A stretch of 35,815 nt of DNA, from NCBI GenBank assembly GCA_017453305.1, contig JAFTKJ010000048.1, positions 1 to 35,815 of the forward strand, written 5' to 3'. Under the pieces are notes generated by a model, which was not told the origin of the DNA, searched no databases, and saw only the letters and a program-made list of their open reading frames with translations. The stretch is from Clostridia bacterium (GTDB taxonomy: Bacteria > Bacillota > Clostridia > Oscillospirales > CAG-272). Positions within the stretch are counted from its first letter, which is position 1. The number at the start of each line of letters is the position of its first letter. Position numbers and translations under genes: made by a program. Shown here piece after piece: positions 24,940 through 33,551 of the stretch.

Positions 24940-26325
24940 ATGAAACGAATCAAAATTGCAGACGCTACACTTTGTTGTGCTGAGAGTTCTTTTTCCTTTA
25001 AGGAAAAGATCGAAATCGCACGTCAATTGGAAAAGCTGGATGCGGACATTATTGAAATGCCCGAAATTCAAAACGCGCGCATTGATACCTTACTGATCAA
25101 AACCGTTTCCACATTTGTTAAAAACAGCGTGATCTCGGTGGCGGCAGGCTCTACGGCTGAGAGTGTAGAGAATGCAATCGCGGCACTTTCCAATGCGGTG
25201 CATTCCCGTGTTCGTATCGAGTTGCCCGTTTCTCCCGTCAGCATGGAATACGTTTGCCACAAAAAGCCGGATAAGATGCTTACATGGATCGAAAAGGTTG
25301 TTGCCATGGCAAAGGGAAATTGCGAGGAATTGGAATTTTGTGCTTTGGATGCAACACGCGCCGAATCGGATTTTCTTATCAAAGCGCTCAACACCGCTGT
25401 TGCGGCAGGCGCCGATGAGGTGACCGTTTGTGAGGATGCGGGTGAGATGCTGCCCAATGATTTTGCAGCCTTTGTAAGGGGCATTACCGCAGCAGTCACC
25501 GTTCCCGTAAGCGTTCGTTGCAGCAACAAGAACGCAATGGCGTGCGCAAATGCCATTCTGGCAGTTGAGGCAGGCGCTGCAGGCGTTAAGACCGCTGTAG
25601 GAGATCAAACCGTTTCTTTGGAAAAATTTGCGGATATGATCAAAAATTGCGGCAATCATTACGGCTTTTCCTCCGACATCCGCTACACTGAGCTTCACCG
25701 CATCATCAAACAGATTGGCTGGGTTTTGAGCAATGCAAAGAACGCAAAGGGCACCGTAGGTACGGTGAGCGCGGATGCAGAGCCCGTACACCTGGACACC
25801 AATGACGATAAAGACACGGTTTCTGCCTCCGTTGCAAAGCTTGGATACGATCTGTCCGAGGAGGATAAAACGCGCGTTTATGAGGAGTTTTTGCGTGTCG
25901 CAGAAAAGAAAAAGGTTGGGGCAAAGGAGCTGGAGGCTATCGTTGCAAGCGTAGCATTGCAGGTTCCTCCCACGTATGAGCTGGTCAGCTACGTGGTCAA
26001 CAGCGGAAACGTCATTTCCACAAGTGCCCAGATCACTCTGAAAAAGGACGGCGAGCAGATGCCCGGTATTTGCCTGGGTGACGGTCCTATTGACGCCGCA
26101 TTCCGTGCCATCGAGCAGATCATCGGTCACCGCTATGAATTGGACGATTTCCAGATTCAGGCAGTTACCGAGGGCGCCGAGGCAATGGGCTCTGCGTTGG
26201 TCAAGCTTCGCTCTGATGGAAAGCTGTATTCCGGAAACGGTATTTCCACCGATATTATCGGTGCGGGCATTCGTGCCTACATCAACGCCGTCAATAAGAT
26301 CGTTTACGAGGAGGCATCCGTATGA
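24940..26325 (+). CDS. LeuA-like (2-isopropylmalate synthase family) protein lacking canonical metal ligands
   Basis: A 461-residue protein with the two-part LeuA layout: an N-terminal HMGL-like TIM barrel (about 1-265) and a C-terminal LeuA allosteric domain (about 345-455; YELVSYVVNSGN, the ICLGDGPIDAAF and GAGIRAYINAVNKI motifs). The C-terminal domain is well kept. The active site is not: the TLRDGEQ motif reads TLCCAES, and the HCHND motif reads RCSNKN, so the catalytic Arg, metal Asp and both metal His are replaced. The Leu T-box supports a leucine link. It may be inactive as a synthase and act as a leucine sensor or scaffold, or use altered chemistry. Start ATG 24940 lies behind GAGGAG; its stop overlaps the next gene (ATGA). 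Confidence 0.8.
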   Translation: MKRIKIADATLCCAESSFSFKEKIEIARQLEKLDADIIEMPEIQNARIDTLLIKTVSTFVKNSVISVAAGSTAESVENAIAALSNAVHSRVRIELPVSPVSMEYVCHKKPDKMLTWIEKVVAMAKGNCEELEFCALDATRAESDFLIKALNTAVAAGADEVTVCEDAGEMLPNDFAAFVRGITAAVTVPVSVRCSNKNAMACANAILAVEAGAAGVKTAVGDQTVSLEKFADMIKNCGNHYGFSSDIRYTELHRIIKQIGWVLSNAKNAKGTVGTVSADAEPVHLDTNDDKDTVSASVAKLGYDLSEEDKTRVYEEFLRVAEKKKVGAKELEAIVASVALQVPPTYELVSYVVNSGNVISTSAQITLKKDGEQMPGICLGDGPIDAAFRAIEQIIGHRYELDDFQIQAVTEGAEAMGSALVKLRSDGKLYSGNGISTDIIGAGIRAYINAVNKIVYEEASV

Positions 26326-28829
26326 AATTCTCGTTTTCAACCAAGGGGTGGCATAACCACACGTTTGAGGAGTTTTGTGAGATCGCTTCCGCAATGAACT
26401 TTGAGGGAATTGAGCTTCACAACATTAATAACAGCATGTTTACCGATAAAGACGGCGCTTTTTACGATTACGCCGCCGCGGCGACTCTGCGTCGCATGTA
26501 TGAGCGCAAGCTTTGCATTCCTTGCATCGACGCCATTTGCGATCCCGCGGATGCCGCCGCTAAGGAAACCAATATCACGGAGATACGCAAATGCATGCAG
26601 ATCGCATCCAATTTGCACATTCCCAACATCCGTCTGCGCGCCAACGCCGCACAAGACGAGGACACCGCGGTAGAGAACACCGCCGCCGTAATTGCGGAGC
26701 TGCTTCCCGAGGCAGAGCGCATCGGCGTTACGCTTTTAATGGAAACCGCAGGGCTGTTTGTAAGAACCGAAAAGCTCAGAGCCTTGCTTGACCGCTTTGC
26801 AAGTGACTATTTTGCATCTCTTTGGAATTTCTCCGCCGCTTATTTTGACGGTGGCGAATCCCCCGAGCAGATCATCAAAAATTTGGGCGCGTACGTACGC
26901 CACGTACACATCAGCGATGCCAAAAAAACGGAGGAAGGCATGGAGCATTGCCTGATCGGCGAGGGTGACCTTCCCATCAAGGATATGATGCTGGCTCTGC
27001 GCTCCGTCAACTACGACGGCTTCCTCTCTTTGGTGTGGGATCCCGCATGGTGTGAGGAGCTTGACGATATGGAGATCATCTTCTCTCAGTTTGTCGGCTT
27101 TATGCGCCAATTCAACGATCCCGCAAGAAATGAAAAAACGCTCTACTACAACCGTGCACACACAGGTAAGTTCGTTTGGAAAAAGGATCTTTTGATCGAT
27201 TTGACATTCTCCGAGGTACTGGATCGCATGGTAGAGGAGTTCCCGGACCAATACGCATTCAAGTATACAACGCTTGATTACACCCGTACCTATAGCGAGT
27301 TCCGCGATGACGTAGATGAATTTGCACGCTCCCTGGTTGCGCTGGGCGTAAAGGCAGGTTCACACGTTGCTGTTTGGGCTTCCAACGTACCGCAATGGTA
27401 CATCGCCTTTTGGGCAACGGTAAAAATCGGCGCGGTTCTTGTCACCGTCAATACCGCATATAAGATTCACGAGGCAGAGTATCTTCTCAAGCAATCGGAT
27501 ACGCATACCCTGATTTTGACCGAGGGCTCCAAGGATACGCACTATGGCAAGATTATTGCCGAGCTTTGCCCCGAGCTCGCCTCTCTCAAGCCCGGTATGG
27601 CTCTGCACAGTAAACGCTTACCCTTCCTTCGCAATGTCATTACCGTTGGTTTCCGTCAAAAGGGCTGCATGGATTGGAACGATGCGCTGGAGCGCGCCCA
27701 TCAAACTCCCGTCAGCGAGGTCTACCGTATGGCAGCGGCAGTTAACAAGGACGACGTCTGCAACATGCAATATACCTCCGGAACAACGGGATTCCCCAAG
27801 GGCGTTATGCTGACGCACTATAACGTCGTCAACAATGGTAAATACATTGGTGACCACATGGATCTTTCCACAGCTGACCGCATGATGATCCAGGTACCCA
27901 TGTTCCACTGCTTTGGAATGGTGCTTTCCATGACCGCATCCATGACGCACGGTACCACTATGCTGCCGCTTCCGTATTTTTCACCCAAGCCGGCACTTGC
28001 GTGCGTGCACAATGAGCACATCACCGCATTCAACGGCGTTCCTACCATGTTTATTGCCATGATGGAGCACGAAGACTTTGCAAAGACCGATTTCTCCTAT
28101 ATGCGCATCGGTATTATGGCAGGCTCCAACTGTCCCGCCGACTTGATGAAAAAAGCAACGCAGGTAATGAACATGAAGGAGATCGTATCCGTTTACGGTC
28201 AGACCGAGGCGTCTCCCGGATGTACCATGAGCAGCTATTACGATACGCTTGAGGTACGTACGGAAACGGTTGGAAGTGCCTTTGCAAACGTCGAGTGCAA
28301 GATCATTGATCCCGAAACGGGCGAGGATTGCCCCGATGGTGTCAACGGCGAATTTGTGGCACGCGGCTACAATATTATGAAGGGCTACTACAAAATGCCC
28401 GAGGCAACCGCATCCGCAATCAATGCCGAGGGCTGGTTGCATACGGGTGACTTGGCTTGCCGCACTCCCGAGGGCAACTACCGTATTACTGGTCGCCTGA
28501 AGGATATGATCATTCGCGGCGGCGAGAACATTTATCCCAAAGAAATTGAAGAATTTATTTACACCTGTCCCAAGGTCAGTGACGTGCAGGTGATTGGTGT
28601 CCCCGACGAAAAGTACGGCGAGGAGATCATGGCATGCGTGATCCTCAAGGAGGGTGAGAGCATGACCGAGCAGGAAATGAAGGAGTTTGTTGCGGCAAGC
28701 ATGGCGCGTCACAAGGTGCCGAGATACGTCGATTTTGTCGACGCGTTCCCGATGAATGCCGCAGGTAAGATCCTCAAGTACAAAATGCGTGAAAACGCAG
28801 TCGAAAAGCTCGGCTTGAAAAAAGGATGA
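26322..28829 (+). CDS. TIM-barrel / acyl-CoA ligase fusion, Leu unit
   Basis: An 835-residue fusion. Residues 1 to about 265 are an AP-endonuclease-2/xylose-isomerase-like TIM barrel; about 290-830 are a FadD-like AMP-forming acyl-CoA ligase with MQYTSGTTGFPKGVMLTHYN (near 481), VYGQTEASP, GWLHTGDLACRTPEGNYRI, KDMIIRGGENIYPKEIEEF and the catalytic lysine in NAAGKILKYK. In the barrel the usual metal set Glu-Asp-His-Glu is incomplete: Glu in LMETAGLF and His in HVHISDA remain, but the expected Asp is Asn in SLWNFSAAYF and the last Glu is Val in LSLVWDP. The ligase differs from the two XRE-cupin ligases and is a distinct lineage. Isovalerate is the likely acid from the Leu T-box, by inference. 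Confidence 0.85.
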   Translation: MKFSFSTKGWHNHTFEEFCEIASAMNFEGIELHNINNSMFTDKDGAFYDYAAAATLRRMYERKLCIPCIDAICDPADAAAKETNITEIRKCMQIASNLHIPNIRLRANAAQDEDTAVENTAAVIAELLPEAERIGVTLLMETAGLFVRTEKLRALLDRFASDYFASLWNFSAAYFDGGESPEQIIKNLGAYVRHVHISDAKKTEEGMEHCLIGEGDLPIKDMMLALRSVNYDGFLSLVWDPAWCEELDDMEIIFSQFVGFMRQFNDPARNEKTLYYNRAHTGKFVWKKDLLIDLTFSEVLDRMVEEFPDQYAFKYTTLDYTRTYSEFRDDVDEFARSLVALGVKAGSHVAVWASNVPQWYIAFWATVKIGAVLVTVNTAYKIHEAEYLLKQSDTHTLILTEGSKDTHYGKIIAELCPELASLKPGMALHSKRLPFLRNVITVGFRQKGCMDWNDALERAHQTPVSEVYRMAAAVNKDDVCNMQYTSGTTGFPKGVMLTHYNVVNNGKYIGDHMDLSTADRMMIQVPMFHCFGMVLSMTASMTHGTTMLPLPYFSPKPALACVHNEHITAFNGVPTMFIAMMEHEDFAKTDFSYMRIGIMAGSNCPADLMKKATQVMNMKEIVSVYGQTEASPGCTMSSYYDTLEVRTETVGSAFANVECKIIDPETGEDCPDGVNGEFVARGYNIMKGYYKMPEATASAINAEGWLHTGDLACRTPEGNYRITGRLKDMIIRGGENIYPKEIEEFIYTCPKVSDVQVIGVPDEKYGEEIMACVILKEGESMTEQEMKEFVAASMARHKVPRYVDFVDAFPMNAAGKILKYKMRENAVEKLGLKKG

Positions 28830-28835
28830 TAGAAC

Positions 28836-29648
28836 ATGATTCAAAATAAATACGAGGTCATTGACGCACACTGTCACATCTATCCCGAAAAGATCGTGGA
28901 TCGCGCAGTTGCGGGTACGGATGCCTTTTACTCCACACGCGCCGCTTGTCGCGGCGTGGCGGGGGAGCTTTTGGAAATCGGTGAGCGCGTTGGAATTGAC
29001 CGCTTTGTGGTGCAATCGGTTGCCACCACGCCAAAGCAAGTTTCCAGCATCAATCACTTTATCGCTGCCGAGGTCGAAAAAGCCCCTACGCGCTTTACGG
29101 GCTTGGGGGCGGCGCACCCCGACTGTGAGGATCAGGATGCGGTGATTGAAGAGATCAAATCTCTGCATTTGCACGGTATCAAGATCCACCCCGACATTCA
29201 GGGCTTTGCCATTGACGACGCGCGCATGATGCGTGTATACGAACGGTGCGAGGAGGAGGGCTTGGTTGTGCTGATGCACACGGGCGATCATCGCTACGAT
29301 TTTTCCAATCCCAACCGCTTGTTGCCGGTGCTCAAGGCGTTTCCGCGCTTAACGGTAATCGGCGCGCATTTTGGCGGTTGGTCGGTATGGGACGATGCCT
29401 CGCGTAAGCTGTGCGATTTTCCCAATCTGTATGTAGATTGCTCCTCTACGTTTCCGTTTGCCAATCAGGATCTCTCGCTTGGCGAAACACTGATCCACCG
29501 TTACGGAGCGGATCGCGTTATGTTTGGCAGTGATTTTCCCATGTGGTCACCCAAGGATGAGCTGGAGACCTTTATGAAGCTTCGTTTAACCGACGAAGAA
29601 CGCCGCATGATCCTATCCGAAAACGCAAAGCGCGTTTACAAAATCTAA
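28836..29648 (+). CDS. Amidohydrolase family 2 (TIM-barrel metal hydrolase)
   Basis: A 270-residue amidohydrolase-related protein with EVIDAHCHIYPEKI (metal HxH), a central GIKIHPDIQGF, LMHTGDH, VIGAHFGG and RVMFGSDFPMW containing the conserved Asp. All expected metal residues seem present. Family members hydrolyse or decarboxylate diverse small acids; the substrate here is unknown. It is the last gene of the Leu T-box unit, starting six bases after the ligase, so it may process an acid or lactone in the same pathway. Confidence 0.85.
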   Translation: MIQNKYEVIDAHCHIYPEKIVDRAVAGTDAFYSTRAACRGVAGELLEIGERVGIDRFVVQSVATTPKQVSSINHFIAAEVEKAPTRFTGLGAAHPDCEDQDAVIEEIKSLHLHGIKIHPDIQGFAIDDARMMRVYERCEEEGLVVLMHTGDHRYDFSNPNRLLPVLKAFPRLTVIGAHFGGWSVWDDASRKLCDFPNLYVDCSSTFPFANQDLSLGETLIHRYGADRVMFGSDFPMWSPKDELETFMKLRLTDEERRMILSENAKRVYKI

Positions 29649-29651
29649 AAC

Positions 29652-29697
29652 AAACAGCATCAAAGAGAGCGAATTGCCTTTTTTGATGCTGTTTTTG
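29652..29697 (+). terminator. Terminator of the Leu unit
   Basis: AAACAGCATCAAA (29652-29664) pairs perfectly with TTTGATGCTGTTT (29682-29694) over a 17-base loop, followed by a short T run. It closes the branched-chain locus. Confidence 0.85.
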
Positions 29698-29792
29698 AAT
29701 ACAAAACGAAGTATGGAAATGTCATTTTTCTGCGCTTTTACAATGTGAAGCAGACAATAAAACGGGGCCATCTGCTTTTTATCAAAAAAGTA

Positions 29793-29821
29793 TTGTATTT
29801 TGTTTTACAATATGTTATAAT
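29793..29821 (+). promoter_or_regulatory. SigA-type promoter of prfC
   Basis: TTGTAT (29793-29798), 17-base spacer, TATAAT (29816-29821). It excludes in-frame upstream ATG codons for prfC. Confidence 0.75.
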
Positions 29822-29870
29822 AATAAAGTTAACGTTAATTTTGAAGATTGTCAGAGAGGTTTATAGCACG

Positions 29871-31454
29871 ATGAGTAAGCTGCAACAGGAAATCAACCGA
29901 CGCAGAACGTTTGCGATCATTTCGCACCCCGACGCAGGTAAAACGACGCTGACCGAAAAGTTTTTGCTTTACGGTGGCGCAATTCAGACCGCGGGATCGG
30001 TCAAGGGAAAGGCATCCGACCGTCACGCCGTTTCCGACTGGATGGAAATGGAGAAGAAAAGAGGTATTTCCATTACCTCGTCCGTGATGCAATTTGAGTA
30101 CGAGGGTTATTGCATCAATATCCTTGATACCCCGGGTCACCAGGATTTCTCGGAGGACACCTACCGCACCCTGATGGCGGCAGACAGCGCCGTTATGGTC
30201 ATTGACGCCGCAAAGGGAATTGAGCCGCAAACGCGTAAGCTGTTTAAGGTTTGCGCCATGCGTCATATCCCGATCTTTACCTTTATCAACAAGCTGGACC
30301 ACGAGGCGCGCGATCCGTTTGATCTGATTGACGAATTGGAAAAGGAATTTGGTATTGGCACCTATCCCATGAACTGGCCCATTGGTTGCGGCGTCGGCTT
30401 TAAGGGTGTATATGACCGCGACGGGCACAGAATTCTTGCATTTGGCGATTCTCACCGTGGGCGTGACCGCTTGTCTTCCATTCCTTGCGACATCAACGAT
30501 ACTGCACGCATGGACGAGCTGATCGGCTCCTACGCGCGAGAGGAGCTTGTCGAGCAAGTGGAGCTTTTGGACGGTGCATGCTTTGATTTTGACATTGATG
30601 CCGTACGTTGCGGCAAGCTCAGCCCGGTGTTCTTTGGCTCGGCGCTCAACAATTTTGGTGTGGAGTTTTTCTTAGAGCACTTCCTCAAAATGACCACAGC
30701 GCCGCTTTCGCGCAAGGCAGGGGATGTTGAGGTGACACCTTTTGAAGAGACCTTCTCCGCTTTTGTGTTCAAGATCCAGGCAAATATGAACAAGGCGCAC
30801 CGCGACCGTATTGCCTTCATGCGCATTGTTTCGGGTAAGTTCGAGTCCGAAAAGGAATATTTCCACGTGCAGGGCGGCAAGGCGTTGCGACTTTCTCAGC
30901 CCCAGCAAATGATGGCGCAGGAGCGCTCCGTAATTGAGGAGGCGTATGCAGGAGATATCATCGGTGTATTTGACCCCGGTATCTTTTCTATCGGAGATAC
31001 CATTTGCGATAAAACAACCAAGGTACAATTTGAAGGCATTCCCACCTTTGCACCCGAGTGCTTTGCTATGGTCGAGCAGATCGACAGTATGAAGCGTAAG
31101 CAGTTTGCAAAGGGGATGAACCAGATCGCGCAAGAAGGTGCCATCCAGATCTTTATCGAGCCGGGTGGAGGTCTTGAGCGCGTGTACGTCGGCGTTGTAG
31201 GCATGCTGCAATACGACGTGCTGGAATCCCGTATGAAGGCGGAGTACGGTGTAACGTATCGCCAATATCCGCAATCCTATCAGTATATTCGCCGTATTGC
31301 CAACGGCGCAGACCCGAAAAAGCTGCACTTGTTTGACGTCAAGTGGGTGCAGGATTTCCGAGGGAACGATTTCTTACTCTTCAACAGCGAGTGGCACATC
31401 CGTCACACATTGGATAATAACGAGGGGCTGGAGCTTGTGGAGTTTGGCAGTTAA
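29871..31454 (+). CDS. prfC: Peptide chain release factor 3
   Basis: A 527-residue translational GTPase that recycles RF1/RF2 after termination. G-domain motifs: ISHPDAGKTTLTEK (G1), RGISITSSVMQF (G2), DTPGHQDFSEDTYR (G3, with the RF3-type FSEDT) and FINKLDHEARDP (G4). Length is normal. ATG 29871 follows AGAGAGGT; the reading frame is open upstream to 29745 but passes through the promoter. Confidence 0.95.
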   Translation: MSKLQQEINRRRTFAIISHPDAGKTTLTEKFLLYGGAIQTAGSVKGKASDRHAVSDWMEMEKKRGISITSSVMQFEYEGYCINILDTPGHQDFSEDTYRTLMAADSAVMVIDAAKGIEPQTRKLFKVCAMRHIPIFTFINKLDHEARDPFDLIDELEKEFGIGTYPMNWPIGCGVGFKGVYDRDGHRILAFGDSHRGRDRLSSIPCDINDTARMDELIGSYAREELVEQVELLDGACFDFDIDAVRCGKLSPVFFGSALNNFGVEFFLEHFLKMTTAPLSRKAGDVEVTPFEETFSAFVFKIQANMNKAHRDRIAFMRIVSGKFESEKEYFHVQGGKALRLSQPQQMMAQERSVIEEAYAGDIIGVFDPGIFSIGDTICDKTTKVQFEGIPTFAPECFAMVEQIDSMKRKQFAKGMNQIAQEGAIQIFIEPGGGLERVYVGVVGMLQYDVLESRMKAEYGVTYRQYPQSYQYIRRIANGADPKKLHLFDVKWVQDFRGNDFLLFNSEWHIRHTLDNNEGLELVEFGS

Positions 31455-31469
31455 TCAAAAGGAGGACTT

Positions 31470-32597
31470 ATGCGCAACCGATTTTTAGCTTTTTTATTTG
31501 TAATTTTATTTGTTGTTTTTCCCCTGACGGGATGTGGTCTTGACGGCTCGCAGGATACACCGCGCGAGACGACGCGGGATGACACGACGAAGGAGCAGGG
31601 AAGTTCAAATCCGCTTCCTACAAACTCTTCTTTTGCAGTGCATTTTATTGACGTTGGTCAAGCGGACGCGGCACTGGTCATTTGCGATGACAAAACCATG
31701 CTCATCGACGGAGGAAACGTGGGCGACAGTGACCTGATCTATTCCTATCTCAAAAAACTGAATATTAGCTATCTTGACTACGTAATCTGTACACATCCGC
31801 ATGAGGATCACGTGGGCGGGCTTTCGGGTGCGCTTTCCTATGCAACGGTTGGTGTGGCGTATTCACCTGTATTGACCTATACCACAAAGGCATTTGAAAA
31901 TTTCTTAGACAAGGTTATTTCGCAGGGAAAAAATTTAACTGTCCCGACTCCCGGTGAGTCGTTTTTCCTGGGAAGCGCAAAGGTGACGATTTTAGGTCCC
32001 TTACACACGGATTATGACGAAACCAATGACCTTTCCATCGTTTTGCGCATTGAATACGACGAAGTCTCCTTCCTCTTTACAGGAGATATGGAGCGCAAGG
32101 CAGAATCAGATCTTTTGGAGGCAGGTTACGATCTGCGATCCACCGTGATCAAGGTTGGACATCACGGAAGCGAGACCTCCAGCTCGTATGCATTTTTGCG
32201 TGAGGTATCTCCGACTTACGGTGTGATTTCGGTTGGAGTTGATAATGACTATGGGCATCCCGACGAGGATGTTCTCTCACGCTACCGTGACGCCGAGGTA
32301 AAGCTGTATCGTACCGATCTGCAGGGAGATATTATTTGTACCTGCGAAGATGGCAAGACCTTGCGCTTTACCACTGCCAAGAATAGTGATGCAATCACCA
32401 ATCCCACCGAGGGAAATTCATCCGGCTCGGGAAACAACGGCGTGACGGAATATGCCTACGTAGGCAATCTTTCCAGCAAAAAGTATCACCGTACCACCTG
32501 CGGCTCCTTGCCCGCAGAGGATAACCGCATTTACTTTACCACAAAGGAAGAAGCCGAAAATGCAGGATATCTCCCGTGTGGCAACTGTGATCCGTAA
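31470..32597 (+). CDS. Lipoprotein with ComEC-like metallo-beta-lactamase domain
   Basis: A 375-residue surface lipoprotein: signal peptide with lipobox FPLTGC (Cys22), a Thr/Asp/Ser-rich linker (about 25-50), then a metallo-beta-lactamase fold as in the C-terminal domain of ComEC: VHFIDVGQADAALV, THPHEDHVGGL (metal HxHxDH, about 109-115), FLFTGDMERKAE and IKVGHHGSETSS. A second linker (about 310-325) leads to a small C-terminal Cys-containing domain (YVGNLSSKKYHRTTCGSL, then LPCGNCDP), seen also behind secreted nucleases. Likely an extracellular nuclease/phosphodiesterase. It is 15 bases behind prfC with an AAAGGAGG site, so probably co-transcribed. Confidence 0.85.
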   Translation: MRNRFLAFLFVILFVVFPLTGCGLDGSQDTPRETTRDDTTKEQGSSNPLPTNSSFAVHFIDVGQADAALVICDDKTMLIDGGNVGDSDLIYSYLKKLNISYLDYVICTHPHEDHVGGLSGALSYATVGVAYSPVLTYTTKAFENFLDKVISQGKNLTVPTPGESFFLGSAKVTILGPLHTDYDETNDLSIVLRIEYDEVSFLFTGDMERKAESDLLEAGYDLRSTVIKVGHHGSETSSSYAFLREVSPTYGVISVGVDNDYGHPDEDVLSRYRDAEVKLYRTDLQGDIICTCEDGKTLRFTTAKNSDAITNPTEGNSSGSGNNGVTEYAYVGNLSSKKYHRTTCGSLPAEDNRIYFTTKEEAENAGYLPCGNCDP

Positions 32598-32619
32598 ATT
32601 TTAAATATGTGCAGAACAA

Positions 32620-32709
32620 ATGTATCTGTATTATGATGCCAATGGCGAAGGCGAGGATACTTGGTTCAAAAATGGCATTAACATAAAAATTTCCGTAACA
32701 AAAAAATAA
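32620..32709 (+). other. 29-codon ORF, possible gene remnant
   Basis: The frame reads MYLYYDANGEGEDTWFKNG and ends KISVTKK-stop. It has protein-like composition but no ribosome-binding site, and a stop lies five codons upstream in frame. It may be the tail of a decayed extracellular protein gene or chance. Confidence 0.2.
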
Positions 32710-32712
32710 ATG

Positions 32713-32753
32713 AAGCACGAGAGGAATGCAAAGCTTACGTTCCTCTCGTGCTT
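32713..32753. terminator. Bidirectional terminator between convergent genes
   Basis: AAGCACGAGAGGAA (32713-32726) pairs perfectly with TTCCTCTCGTGCTT (32740-32753). T-rich tracts follow on both strands (TTTTAGTTTG on plus, a T7 run shortly after the stem on minus), serving the lipoprotein gene and the kinase-like gene. Confidence 0.85.
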
Positions 32754-32768
32754 TTAGTTTGTATTTGT

Positions 32769-33392
32769 TTATCTCTGCTCCAGCATGTGGGCCAACGCCT
32801 CGGCGCATTCCTTGACAGAAACGGCAGAGGTATTGACACAAAGGTCGTAATTGGAGCGGTCACCCCATTTTTTACCTGTATAATACTCGTAGTATTTTGC
32901 GCGATTTTTGTTGATCTTGATGATCTTTTTACGCAATTGAGTGTCAGTCAGATTTTCATCCTTTTCTGCCTTCAGCTTGCAACGTTCGATTTTAGAATCC
33001 ATATCTGCGTAAACAAAGATGCGCAAGGGCTTGTGGCTTTTTAAGATATAGTCTGCACAACGACCAACGATGATGCAGTCGGATTTTTCAGCCATTTCGC
33101 GCAGAACGTTGGCTTGCTCGGTATAAACGGAGGTATATTGCTTGAGCATATAGTCGGTACCAACCGTATGATGTACGTGGTGCAGGGTGCGTCCAATGGT
33201 AATGGGGAAGAATACGCCCGTTCGTTGCTCTACAATTTGCTGTACGTAGCTTTCGGCAAGCTGTGTGCGCTTTGCAATCTCCTCGATAATTTCTTTGTCG
33301 TAATAAGCGCATCCCAAAAGATCGGAAAGTCGCTTTCCAAGCTCGCGTCCGCCGCTTCCAAATTCACGTCCTATGGTGATAATTCGATTCAT
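32769..33392 (-). CDS. Cytidylate kinase-like family protein
   Basis: A 207-residue P-loop kinase-like protein of the cytidylate-kinase-2 family. Walker A GREFGSGGRELGKRL (about 8-22), CAYYDKEIIEEIAKRT, CIIVGRCADYIL and a basic lid region RKKIIKINKNRAKYYEYY. It is common in gut Clostridia; true substrate unproven, and the housekeeping cmk is usually a different protein. ATG 33392 is preceded by AGGAGG on the minus strand. Confidence 0.9.
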   Translation of the reverse strand: MNRIITIGREFGSGGRELGKRLSDLLGCAYYDKEIIEEIAKRTQLAESYVQQIVEQRTGVFFPITIGRTLHHVHHTVGTDYMLKQYTSVYTEQANVLREMAEKSDCIIVGRCADYILKSHKPLRIFVYADMDSKIERCKLKAEKDENLTDTQLRKKIIKINKNRAKYYEYYTGKKWGDRSNYDLCVNTSAVSVKECAEALAHMLEQR

Positions 33393-33433
33393 GTAACAGC
33401 CTCCTGTCCATAATTTTCCATATCCATACTTTT

Positions 33434-33462
33434 ATTATACACCGTGTTTTGGATTTTGTCAA
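33434..33462 (-). promoter_or_regulatory. SigA-type promoter of the cytidylate-kinase-like gene
   Basis: On the minus strand TTGACA (33457-33462), 17-base spacer, TATAAT (33434-33439): full consensus. Confidence 0.85.
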
Positions 33463-33493
33463 GAGAAAAATGTGTAACCGTAAAAAAAACGAC

Positions 33494-33522
33494 TTGTAAT
33501 TTGTGCAATTATCTGCTATAAT
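33494..33522 (+). promoter_or_regulatory. SigA-type promoter of the DUF1294 gene
   Basis: TTGTAA (33494-33499), 17-base spacer, TATAAT (33517-33522), upstream of a GAAAGGAG ribosome-binding site. Confidence 0.75.
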
Positions 33523-33551
33523 AAAACCAAGACCTTGAAAGGAGCAAAGAC

